A model generated the notes under the pieces. The model searched no databases and was not told the origin of the DNA. It was given only the letters and a program-made list of their open reading frames with translations. A stretch of DNA of 21,928 bases. It comes from Candidatus Rifleibacteriota bacterium. GTDB taxonomy: Bacteria > UBP17 > UBA6191 > JACPRK01. The stretch lies in assembly GCA_016213865.1 (NCBI GenBank), contig JACQZL010000084.1:1-21928 (forward strand), written 5' to 3'. Each line of letters begins with the position of its first letter. Position 1 is the stretch's first letter. Shown piece after piece: positions 1 to 5,877 of this stretch. The position numbers and the translations under genes are program-made.

Positions 1-1880
1 ACGTCGTTGTCCGTGCCGGGCCGGTCGATGGAGATGACGGGTGTGAGCACCTGGGTCGTATCCAGGGTGACCGTCAGCGACCGCGGGCCCGCGGCGGCAC
101 TCGTCGGGCCGCCGTGGACCAGGGTCACCACGGGCGGGGTGGAGTCGACGGTGAACTGGCTGTTGGTTGCCAGCGCATTGGCGTTGCCTGCCGCATCCTC
201 ACCACCCTCGACCGTGCACTGGGCGATACCGTCGAGGATCGTGGTGCCGTTCTGCGCGAGGGCGGTGTACGTGGCCGTCCAGACCAGCGGATCGGCCGTG
301 GCGGTCATCGGGGTCGCGGCCAGGTCGTTGGCGCCTCCACCTGCGCGCACGATCGCCAGGATCGGCACGGTGACCACGGCTTCGTCGAAGGTCGCGGTGA
401 GCGTCAAGGCGCCCGTGGCCACGGCCGCGGGGTTCTTCGAATAGGAGAGTGCAACCTCGGGGCCCGTCGTGTCGACCGTGAAGGTGCGGTTCGTGAGGCC
501 CGTGGCGGCATTGCCCGCGGCGTCCGTGAGCGTCACGGTCGTAAGCCCGTCGCCCGCCGTGGAGCAGTCATGACACGGCACGTTGTAGGTGAAGGTCCAG
601 ACACTGGGATCGGCGGGGTTCTGCGTCATGGAGGCCTCCAGGACGTCGCCACCCGTGCCCGGTCTGTCGATGCTGAGCAACGGAGACAACGTCTGGGGTT
701 CTGTGAACGCTGCGGTTATGACGAGCGGGCCCACTCCCACCAGGGCCGTCGACTTCGAGTATGAGAGCGTGGCGACGGGCGGCGTGTTGTCGACGAAGAA
801 GGTGCCCTTTGCCGGCGTGAGCCGCGCGCCGTTGGCCTCCAGCCGGATCGTGAAGGCGCCCTCGTCGGGCCCGACCTGAACCACTCGGCTGAACGTCCAC
901 GTCGTCAGGCTTCCGCCGACGCTCGCCATCGGCTGCGCGGGGAAGACGTCGTTCGTGGTGTTCCCGGTGAGCCCGCCCGCGAAGCGGATGCCAGGCGCGG
1001 TCGGCGTGATGTCCGTGTCGAACGTCGCCGTGACCCGGAAGACCTGCCCGGCCGCATAGGCCTGGCTCGGGCGGCTGTAGGTGACCCCCGCGGTCGGGAG
1101 GTTCAGCGGGCCCGTGAAGACCTTGCCCAGCACCGCGAAGAGGTTGGTCTCGGCGACGACGGCCTCGTAGCTGCCGTTCTGATCCGCGTCCACCTCGACC
1201 CGGAAGAAGTTGGTGTTGAAGGGACTGCCGGTGATCGTGTGCGTCACGTTGGGGTCGCCCAGGAACTGCATGCCGGGGTACTGCGGATAGGTCACCGGAA
1301 AGTCCGTATCCCACCGCAGGAAGGGTCCGATGGCGCCGTTGAGGGCGAGATTGAAGACCCCCGGGACCAGGCCCACGTCCACCGAGTCGTTGATGCCGCT
1401 CACGCCCGCGGGGACGTTGGTGAACTCCTTGACCCCGTACGGATGCGTGATCCGGTAGTTGCCGGCCACGGCCGTATCGACCCGGATCCGGACCCGGGCG
1501 AAGGCCACCTGCGCCCCGGCCTCGACAGGCCCATTCGCAAAGGCCGCTTCGAGGGCCAGCACCAGCAGGGCCGAGCCCGCGGGGGTGGGCGTGAGGGCAG
1601 TGGCCATGTGCCAGAACATCTCCTCGGGACTGTTGGCCGGTACGGAGATGGGCTGCCCGGGGAACGGGATCGTTCCGGCCAGCCCACAGGGGTCTGACGG
1701 CCCCGACGGCTGCTCGAGACAGAGCTCACAGGCCGTCAAGGCCGGGTCCTGGTACCAGAGCGGAAAGCCGACCTCGGGATCGGTCGGCCCGACGGCATTC
1801 AATTCGGCGTGGGCCGTCTGCCCCAGACCAAGCAGCATGACCATGACCATTCCCACGAACCACAACTTCTTGCCCTTCAT
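1..1880 (-). CDS. Secreted Ig-like repeat protein, partial (C-terminus beyond left edge)
   Basis: An open frame runs leftward from ATG 1880 without a stop to the window edge, giving about 626 residues. GGAAGG lies about 7 nt upstream of the ATG, and the first 25 residues form a Sec signal peptide (MKGKKLWF..., cleavage after AHA). Residues about 26-250 are one domain with the sequences GFPLWYQD, ACELCLEQ and AFARVRIRV. From memory, this domain begins many large secreted proteins of unknown function. From about residue 255 come Ig-like repeats of about 108 residues, with VDxTxPxVxL boundaries near residues 363, 472 and 580 and cores such as LTLTATFDEAVV. The same Ig type recurs in the giant protein at 8990-15913. 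No catalytic motif is visible, so a structural or adhesive surface role is likely. A promoter-like element shared with the copper oxidase genes lies about 180 nt upstream. The missing C-terminus may hold the anchor. Confidence 0.85.
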   Translation of the reverse strand, partial: MKGKKLWFVGMVMVMLLGLGQTAHAELNAVGPTDPEVGFPLWYQDPALTACELCLEQPSGPSDPCGLAGTIPFPGQPISVPANSPEEMFWHMATALTPTPAGSALLVLALEAAFANGPVEAGAQVAFARVRIRVDTAVAGNYRITHPYGVKEFTNVPAGVSGINDSVDVGLVPGVFNLALNGAIGPFLRWDTDFPVTYPQYPGMQFLGDPNVTHTITGSPFNTNFFRVEVDADQNGSYEAVVAETNLFAVLGKVFTGPLNLPTAGVTYSRPSQAYAAGQVFRVTATFDTDITPTAPGIRFAGGLTGNTTNDVFPAQPMASVGGSLTTWTFSRVVQVGPDEGAFTIRLEANGARLTPAKGTFFVDNTPPVATLSYSKSTALVGVGPLVITAAFTEPQTLSPLLSIDRPGTGGDVLEASMTQNPADPSVWTFTYNVPCHDCSTAGDGLTTVTLTDAAGNAATGLTNRTFTVDTTGPEVALSYSKNPAAVATGALTLTATFDEAVVTVPILAIVRAGGGANDLAATPMTATADPLVWTATYTALAQNGTTILDGIAQCTVEGGEDAAGNANALATNSQFTVDSTPPVVTLVHGGPTSAAAGPRSLTVTLDTTQVLTPVISIDRPGTDND

Positions 1881-2142
1881 TGCGCCTTCCTTTCGCCCGG
1901 AACGAGAACCGAGACACTGAGCCACTTGCGGTCAGAACCGCTGCCTCGGAGGACCGCCCGTGAGCGGCCCGAGGCTGTGAGAATCAAGTTGTTTGCACCA
2001 GGGCACCTGCGCGGCAGTCGAGTACGACAAACAGCCAGCAGAGTGCTACCGAACGGAAACTAGATACGTGCATGCCTGACCGACCGCACAAGTTTGTGGC
2101 ACTTTTATCACCCTTCCTCGCACGGCAGTTCTCTTCGGGCAG
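1881..2142 (-). other. Leader region of the Ig-repeat gene
   Basis: This non-coding stretch lies between the terminator of the lipoprotein gene and the start at 1880. Read leftward it holds the promoter-like element at 2059-2089 and then a leader of about 175 nt. The leader can form a nested hairpin at 1944-1974 (CCTCGG with CCGAGG outside, CCGC with GCGG inside). A second small inverted repeat lies at 1928-1941 (GCGGT-CAGA-ACCGC). No gene is supported here. Confidence 0.5.
2059..2089 (-). promoter_or_regulatory. Promoter-like element shared with the oxidase operon
   Basis: On the minus strand this reads GTGCGGT, 11 unmatched bases, then GCACGTATCTAGT. The same 20 bases with the same 11-base gap occur at 5738-5768 ahead of the multicopper oxidase pair. 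GTGCGG and TATCTA are separated by 17 bp, the normal spacing of -35 and -10 hexamers, so TATCTA could be a -10 box. Alternatively GTGC...GCAC could be the arms of a regulator site. Sharing and spacing are seen in the sequence; promoter function is inferred. Confidence 0.55.
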
Positions 2143-2197
2143 AAAAAAGCTGCAGGCTGCAGGGGGCCTCACCTGGCCCTGCCCGCAACCTGCAGCC
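2143..2197 (-). terminator. Intrinsic terminator of the lipoprotein gene
   Basis: Read leftward, a long G+C-rich hairpin (outer stem GCTGCAG with CTGCAGC, extended by imperfect pairs including GGG with CCC) is followed directly by TTTTTT at 2148-2143. It lies 51 bp past the stop codon at 2248, the expected place for a rho-independent terminator of that gene. It also insulates the next leftward gene. Confidence 0.85.
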
Positions 2198-2247
2198 CTT
2201 CTGTTTCGATCTGGACGCGTGCTGCGCCGGCTCTCGGAAGCAGCAGC

Positions 2248-3612
2248 TCAGTGGCCGTGTCCGCCGCCGGTAACTCCGCCGCTGTCGTCGGTCGGAGGAT
2301 TGTCAGCGCCGCCGCCGGTGAGTCCACCGTTGTCATCGCCCGGAGGATCATCAGCGCCGGTGCCGCCGCCGGTGAGTCCACCATTGTCGTCGCCCGGAGG
2401 ATCGTCGGCGCCATTGCCGCCGGTGAGCCCGCCGTTGTCATCGCCCGGAGGATCGTCGGCACCATTGCCGCCGGTGAGCCCGCCGTGATCGTCGCCCGGA
2501 GGATCATCGGCGCCATTGCCGCCGGTGAGCCCGCCGTGATCGTCGCCCGGAGGATCGTCGGCGCCATTGCCGCCGGTGAGCCCGCCGTGATCGTCGCCCG
2601 GAGGATCGTCGGCACCATTGCCACTGTCGTTGCCGCGGTTCCGTCCGTGATCGTCCACTTCCATCTGGCGGATGACCGACGGATCGACCGAGGGGCGGCC
2701 GCCGTGGATTTCGACGTAAGCGACCGTGTCGTTCAAGTGGGTCTCGATTTCGACCTCGATCTCGACCTCGACTTCGGTGTGGCGACGAGTGAAGTCCTCC
2801 ACGAAGGCTCGCACCGAGGTGCGCAGGTTGTCCATTTCGAGAGCGGTGAGACCGGGGATCAACGCGTGGTTCCGATCCAGGCCGTCCAGGAGGCCGTCCT
2901 CGAAGTCAAGCGCCAGCCTCTCCTGGTACTCGAGCGCGGTCGTCGACAACTCGGCGGCGCGCCGGCTCATCCCGGCCAGGTACAGGCCGTGGCGGGCCCC
3001 GTCGTCCGCGGCCGCGCCTCCGGCGTTGCGGAAGGCACCTCGAACGCCGTCGTCGGTCGAGAGATCGTCGGGCATTTCGTGAGAGACGTCCAGACCGGAA
3101 GCGGTCGAGAGACTGGCCAGGATCGTCCGCATTCTGGCCGACGAGAGGCCGCCCTCGGCCAGGGCCAGCCGCGTTGCCATGTGATTGAAGGTCGTGAGGG
3201 GGGCAACCACGGTGGTTCCGGGCGCGACGTCGGGGATGCAGTACGTGACGATACGCTCGGACGGCAGGCTGACGACCTGCTGAGTGGCCTCGTCGCGGTA
3301 GCGGGAGACGTGCACGTCGACCCAGACCGACCCGGAGGTCGTCACGCCCAGCGGCGTGCTGAACCGGCCGTCCGTGCCGGTGTGAGTACTCGCAAGCCGG
3401 TTTCCGCGGTGGCCGGCCTCGACCTCGAAGAACTCGACCTCTGCCTCCATGATCGGCCCCAGGAGGGCCGCGCCCGTGACGACGGCGGGCGTGGACAGGC
3501 TGGCGGAACCAGTTGGGCCTCCGCCTCCACCACCCCCTCCACACCCGGACAGCAGGCTGGCGCACAGGATGAGGGCGGTGACGAACGTCAAGCAATGGCA
3601 GCGCGATAGCAT
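2248..3612 (-). CDS. Lipoprotein with acidic Gly/Asp tandem-repeat tail
   Basis: This is a 454-residue predicted lipoprotein. ATG 3612 was chosen because AAAGGAG lies about 7 nt upstream and it starts a clear lipoprotein signal (lipobox LLSGC, Cys24). The frame is open to 3930, but that extension has no signal. A poly-Gly linker follows Cys24. Residues about 40-120 look like a carboxypeptidase-regulatory-type beta sandwich (TGAALLGPIMEAEVEFF, TDGRFSTPLG). Residues about 130-290 begin APLTTFNHMATRLALAEGGLS, a pattern I recall after such sandwiches in bacterial lipoproteins of unknown function. A short EVEVEIEVEIE run precedes the tail. Residues about 331-449 are seven repeats of GNGADDPPGDDHGGLTG or variants. 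The Asp density suggests cation binding or an extended spacer, but no function is assigned. An intrinsic terminator follows the gene. Confidence 0.88.
   Translation of the reverse strand: MLSRCHCLTFVTALILCASLLSGCGGGGGGGGPTGSASLSTPAVVTGAALLGPIMEAEVEFFEVEAGHRGNRLASTHTGTDGRFSTPLGVTTSGSVWVDVHVSRYRDEATQQVVSLPSERIVTYCIPDVAPGTTVVAPLTTFNHMATRLALAEGGLSSARMRTILASLSTASGLDVSHEMPDDLSTDDGVRGAFRNAGGAAADDGARHGLYLAGMSRRAAELSTTALEYQERLALDFEDGLLDGLDRNHALIPGLTALEMDNLRTSVRAFVEDFTRRHTEVEVEIEVEIETHLNDTVAYVEIHGGRPSVDPSVIRQMEVDDHGRNRGNDSGNGADDPPGDDHGGLTGGNGADDPPGDDHGGLTGGNGADDPPGDDHGGLTGGNGADDPPGDDNGGLTGGNGADDPPGDDNGGLTGGGTGADDPPGDDNGGLTGGGADNPPTDDSGGVTGGGHGH
2266..2622 (-). repeat. 51-bp in-frame tandem repeat array
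   Basis: Five 51-bp units, near-identical to each other, are followed by a 54-bp and a 48-bp variant, all in the reading frame of the lipoprotein. Each unit encodes a 17-residue acidic Gly/Asp/Pro motif. The units at the N-terminal side of the array (high coordinates) are most alike, and those near the stop codon have drifted, for example GGADNPPTDDSGGVTG. Unit lengths are multiples of three, so copy-number changes would keep the frame. Confidence 0.9.
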
Positions 3613-3632
3613 TCTAGGCTCCTTTCGAAGAG

Positions 3633-3654
3633 CTCCCGATCGCTCGATCGGGAG
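3633..3654 (-). promoter_or_regulatory. 10-bp inverted repeat just upstream of the lipoprotein ribosome site
   Basis: CTCCCGATCG and CGATCGGGAG are perfect inverted arms separated by two bases. The block ends 21 nt from ATG 3612, immediately ahead of the AAAGGAG ribosome-binding site. It could be a 22-bp operator for a dimeric repressor or an RNA hairpin that controls translation. Outer GAG/CTC bases can extend the stem across a bulge. The sequence does not say which role applies. Confidence 0.5.
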
Positions 3655-3671
3655 AGGCTCGCGGGCCGTCA

Positions 3672-3695
3672 CCTGCCGGCACTGGGGCCGGCAGG
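3672..3695 (-). promoter_or_regulatory. 9-bp hairpin in the lipoprotein upstream region
   Basis: CCTGCCGGC, a six-base loop, then GCCGGCAGG form a perfect stem-loop about 60-84 nt upstream of the lipoprotein start. There is no T tract on either strand, so it is not a normal terminator. It could be a leader structure or an operator. Confidence 0.4.
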
Positions 3696-4051
3696 CACAA
3701 CGACTCCGTGAATAACTGAAGTTGAGGTCGACCCTTTCTGGAGAACGTGTCGGGTGCAAAGGAAAGCCGCCTCCACTGACCGCCCGGAGGTCGCCAGGGG
3801 CCCTTGGAATCGAAGGTGCCCACAGGAGGTCGCATCCGTGGCAGCTCTCTGCGCTGGACTGCTTGCAGTGTGCTTGCGGCTGGGAGAGTTGATACCGGCA
3901 AACCCGACGGATCGCACACTCTTGGCGCACTTTTCTTCCCGTCGCCGGTGTCGCAGCTTTCTGGGTGTCCTTGCCGTCACGGCGCGCATTCCTTAAGAAA
4001 AGACCTCCACGATGTTGCCGTCATCGACTCGAAGTGCATAAATTCGGCACC

Positions 4052-5209
4052 ATGCTCGAAAATCGCGTGCGTCTCGGTCTCGTTCTCCCTTTCCTGGCCC
4101 TGGGGCTGCTTGCGACGCCCGAGAGGGCCCTCTCCGACGTCGTCCGACTCGAACTGGGGGCGGGGCCCAACCTCGTGTCGCTACCCGAGGCGGCGTACTC
4201 CACGTCCGCCTACACGGCTGCGGCCCTGGCGGCGGACACCGGCGCAGTCCTGGTCACCCAGGTGGACTTCCGCCCGGGAGAGCGCCCTCATGTCTTCGGG
4301 GCGGGCCTGCGTTCGCCCGACTTCCAGTTCAGTCGTGGACGGCCGGTCCTCGTTGTGACCAGGCGCACCGGTAGCGCCCTGTTGCGGGTCCCGGCGGCCG
4401 CGCCGGCAAGTCTGCCGGAGATGTCCCTGCAACTCCGGCGCGGCCTCAGCGCGGTCGCTGTCCCGGTGCTCGCCGGGGCCCCGAGCTACCTCTCGGCGGC
4501 CGATCTCCTGACTCTCTCCGGTGCCCAGCTCGCCATCCGCACCCGGATCGAGCCTGCCACCCGACGGAGCGTTTTCGAGGTCTTCATCCCGGCTCCGGGG
4601 CAGTCCGGTTTCCGACTCGAGCCCGGCCACGGCTACATCCTGTCGGCAGTGCGGACGCCCGAGACGACGGTGTTTCCGCTCTATCGGGACGTCGATGACG
4701 ATGGTCTTCCCGACGACGTGCAGGCAGTCAAGGGGCTGTCCGGCGGCGCCCCGGGCGACACCGACGGCGACGGCCTGTCGAACCTCGCGGAGCTTCACAT
4801 AGGCACCGATCCGGGTCGGTCCGACACGGACGGCGACGGTACCTCGGACGAGCTCGAGTTGGCGAACTACAGGGACCCGGGCGATCCGGCCCCCTCCTTT
4901 GCCCGCGAGGCCTATCCGATCTTTCTCAACCGCTGCGTGCCGTGCCACGAGTCCTCCGGCAATTCCGCTTTCCCGGACGACGGCTGGGCCGCGACCACGG
5001 CCGAGGTGAGCTATCGGAACATCGGGCAGGTCCCGGTGCTGGATCGCGCGCAGCCCGACCGCAGCCTCCTGCTCCTCAAACCCCTCGGTCTCGTGAACGG
5101 CGGCGTGGCCATGGGGGGCGGCACCATGGTGATCTTCACCTCTGGCACGGCGGACCCGGACTACCAGACACTCCTGAACTGGATCCGGGCAGGCGCGCTC
5201 TTCAATTGA
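4052..5209 (+). CDS. Exported monoheme cytochrome c with thrombospondin-3-like Ca-binding repeats
   Basis: This is a 385-residue protein. ATG 4052 is preferred because it begins a signal peptide (MLENRVRLGLVLPFLALGLL..., cleavage near ALS-D29). The frame is open to GTG 3965, but that extension is basic and has no signal. No Shine-Dalgarno is seen before 4052. Residues about 30-210 are beta-rich without a recognised fold. Residues about 214-270 hold Asp-rich thrombospondin type 3-like repeats (DVDDDGLPDD, DTDGDGLSNLAEL, DTDGDGTSDELE), a known calcium-binding motif. Residues about 283-385 form a c-type heme domain with CVPCH (Cys295, Cys298, His299). It ends YQTLLNWIRAGA, as in cytochrome domains of planctomycete and acidobacterial proteins. 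Methionines in GGVAMGGGTM could be axial ligands. It is probably a periplasmic or surface electron carrier; no partner is proven. Confidence 0.85.
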   Translation: MLENRVRLGLVLPFLALGLLATPERALSDVVRLELGAGPNLVSLPEAAYSTSAYTAAALAADTGAVLVTQVDFRPGERPHVFGAGLRSPDFQFSRGRPVLVVTRRTGSALLRVPAAAPASLPEMSLQLRRGLSAVAVPVLAGAPSYLSAADLLTLSGAQLAIRTRIEPATRRSVFEVFIPAPGQSGFRLEPGHGYILSAVRTPETTVFPLYRDVDDDGLPDDVQAVKGLSGGAPGDTDGDGLSNLAELHIGTDPGRSDTDGDGTSDELELANYRDPGDPAPSFAREAYPIFLNRCVPCHESSGNSAFPDDGWAATTAEVSYRNIGQVPVLDRAQPDRSLLLLKPLGLVNGGVAMGGGTMVIFTSGTADPDYQTLLNWIRAGALFN

Positions 5210-5248
5210 GCTGCCGCCTGCAGTGTCTTCGGGGTGCGCAGGCAGCTC
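5208..5248 (+). terminator. Hairpin overlapping the cytochrome c stop codon
   Basis: GAGCTGCC at 5208-5215 pairs perfectly with GGCAGCTC at 5241-5248, with further partial pairing inside (CCTGC with GCAGG). It starts within the TGA stop codon and is not followed by a T run. It could be a weak terminator or an mRNA 3'-end stabiliser. Confidence 0.35.
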
Positions 5249-5307
5249 CTGGGGAGCCGCATGGCTGGGTGCGTGGCCCGCAAAGGGCGACGGACCGCTC
5301 CACGAGC

Positions 5308-5538
5308 GGGGGACAAGCCCAATGGCATCAACTCGTGATGGTTGCCATCTCCTGCCATGGGTTTGCCGGAGAGGCCGCAACGATGGCCACGCCTGAAGGT
5401 AGAAGCGGCTTCCAGCCGCTTTCTGGGCGGCCGGGCTCACGTCAGGCTCCGAGGAAGCGGCAAGATGCCGCTTCTACCCTAGCGGCTTCTGTCATGCCTC
5501 TCCCGGTGAGGGATTTAATGCCATTGGGACAAGCCCCC
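5308..5538 (+). repeat. MITE-like element, copy A (231 bp)
   Basis: The ends are terminal inverted repeats of about 25 bp. The left end begins GGGGGACAAGCCCAATGGCA and the right end finishes TGCCATTGGGACAAGCCCCC. The core has two hairpins, AAGCGGC-TTCCA-GCCGCTT and AAGCGGCA-AGA-TGCCGCTT, enclosed by GGTAG and CTACC. A second copy of exactly the same length and core orientation lies at 21192-21422. It has no coding capacity and no obvious target duplication. Its left flank (about 5266-5307) matches the right flank of copy B in inverted orientation, so the core is inverted relative to its surroundings between the copies. It is best read as a non-autonomous mobile or repeat element; the mobilising enzyme is not in this window. 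Confidence 0.75.
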
Positions 5539-5737
5539 GCGCTACCCCACTTACGAGACCGGGTGCGGTTGCCAGCCCAGGAACCGCCACTGCACCCGAG
5601 TCTTCGCACGCCGGGCAGGTTCCGGTCGAGCTGGCTCTCTCGGCTCCAGCCCTCCCCCGCCGGAGGAGGGAGTGGGCGGGCGAGGCGCTCACGAAGATGC
5701 GACAGAAACGTGCAGACAGAAAAGTTGCAGAGGGAGC

Positions 5738-5768
5738 GTGCGGTTCTTCCAGAGGGCACGTATCTAGT
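5738..5768 (+). promoter_or_regulatory. Promoter-like element of the oxidase pair
   Basis: GTGCGGT, 11 bases, then GCACGTATCTAGT matches the minus-strand element at 2059-2089 in all 20 defined bases and in spacing. TATCTA (5761-5766) is a plausible -10 box with GTGCGG 17 bp upstream. It lies about 110 nt ahead of the first copper oxidase gene. The shared element points to common control of the two transcription units; its function is inferred. Confidence 0.55.
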
Positions 5769-5774
5769 CTGCTG

Positions 5775-5790
5775 CGGTCAGGCATGACCG
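5775..5790 (+). promoter_or_regulatory. Operator-like inverted repeat CGGTCA-GGCA-TGACCG
   Basis: Perfect 6-bp arms flank four bases, starting 6 bp downstream of TATCTAGT, where a repressor could block transcription. The 11-mer GGTCAGGCATG within it also occurs inside the spacer of the matching element at 2059-2089. A regulator-binding role is inferred. Confidence 0.45.
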
Positions 5791-5800
5791 GGTGCGTTGG

Positions 5801-5823
5801 AGGCGTCCCTCGGTGGGACGCCT
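5801..5823 (+). promoter_or_regulatory. Leader hairpin upstream of the oxidase pair
   Basis: AGGCGTCCC and GGGACGCCT form a perfect 9-bp stem with a five-base loop, 54 nt ahead of ATG 5878. It would lie inside the predicted leader mRNA. The downstream bases are A-rich, so it is not a terminator for rightward transcription. It may affect mRNA stability or be a regulatory structure. Confidence 0.4.
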
Positions 5824-5877
5824 AGGAAAAAGAGGCTCCTGAAGGGAGCGGTTGAGTGTGGCAATCGGAGAGGGACC

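Larger units (their letters stand above)
3613..4051. other. Divergent intergenic region (lipoprotein / cytochrome c gene)
   Basis: This is a 439-bp region between divergently transcribed genes. On the lipoprotein side it contains a 10-bp-arm palindrome at 3633-3654 and a 9-bp-stem hairpin at 3672-3695, listed separately. On the other side, TTGCCG (4015-4020) and CATAAA (4037-4042) are 16 bp apart, ending 9 bp before ATG 4052. If this is a promoter, the rightward transcript would have almost no leader, which fits the absence of a Shine-Dalgarno there. No gene is supported in between. Confidence 0.45.
5210..5877. other. Intergenic region before the oxidase pair
   Basis: This 668-bp stretch has no supported gene. 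From left to right it holds a 3'-end hairpin, a diverged repeat flank (about 5266-5307), the 231-bp repeat element, a G+C-rich stretch with a CCCTCC/GGAGGG stem at 5650-5670, the shared promoter-like element, an operator-like inverted repeat and a leader hairpin. Short frames crossing the repeat element also occur at its second copy near 21.3 kb, so they are repeat sequence and not genes. Confidence 0.6.

Noticed and set aside
2266..2622. Possible CRISPR array
   Set aside because: The 51-bp units are contiguous, have no unique spacers and are in frame with the lipoprotein, so this is a coding tandem repeat.
2251..3609. 452-codon rightward frame opposite the lipoprotein gene
   Set aside because: It mirrors the repeat array in another frame. 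The minus-strand frame has a ribosome site, lipobox and recognisable domains.
3613..3930. Longer start for the lipoprotein
   Set aside because: The extension has no ribosome site or signal and would bury the lipobox. AAAGGAG just before 3612 fixes the start.
4181..5440. 419-codon minus-strand frame crossing the cytochrome gene and repeat copy A
   Set aside because: Its N-terminus is repeat-element sequence, which also begins a frame near 21.3 kb, and the rest is antisense to the heme-protein gene.
5442..5787. Short frames in the intergenic repeat region (both strands)
   Set aside because: They consist of repeat-element sequence and flanking non-coding DNA, with no ribosome site or domain.
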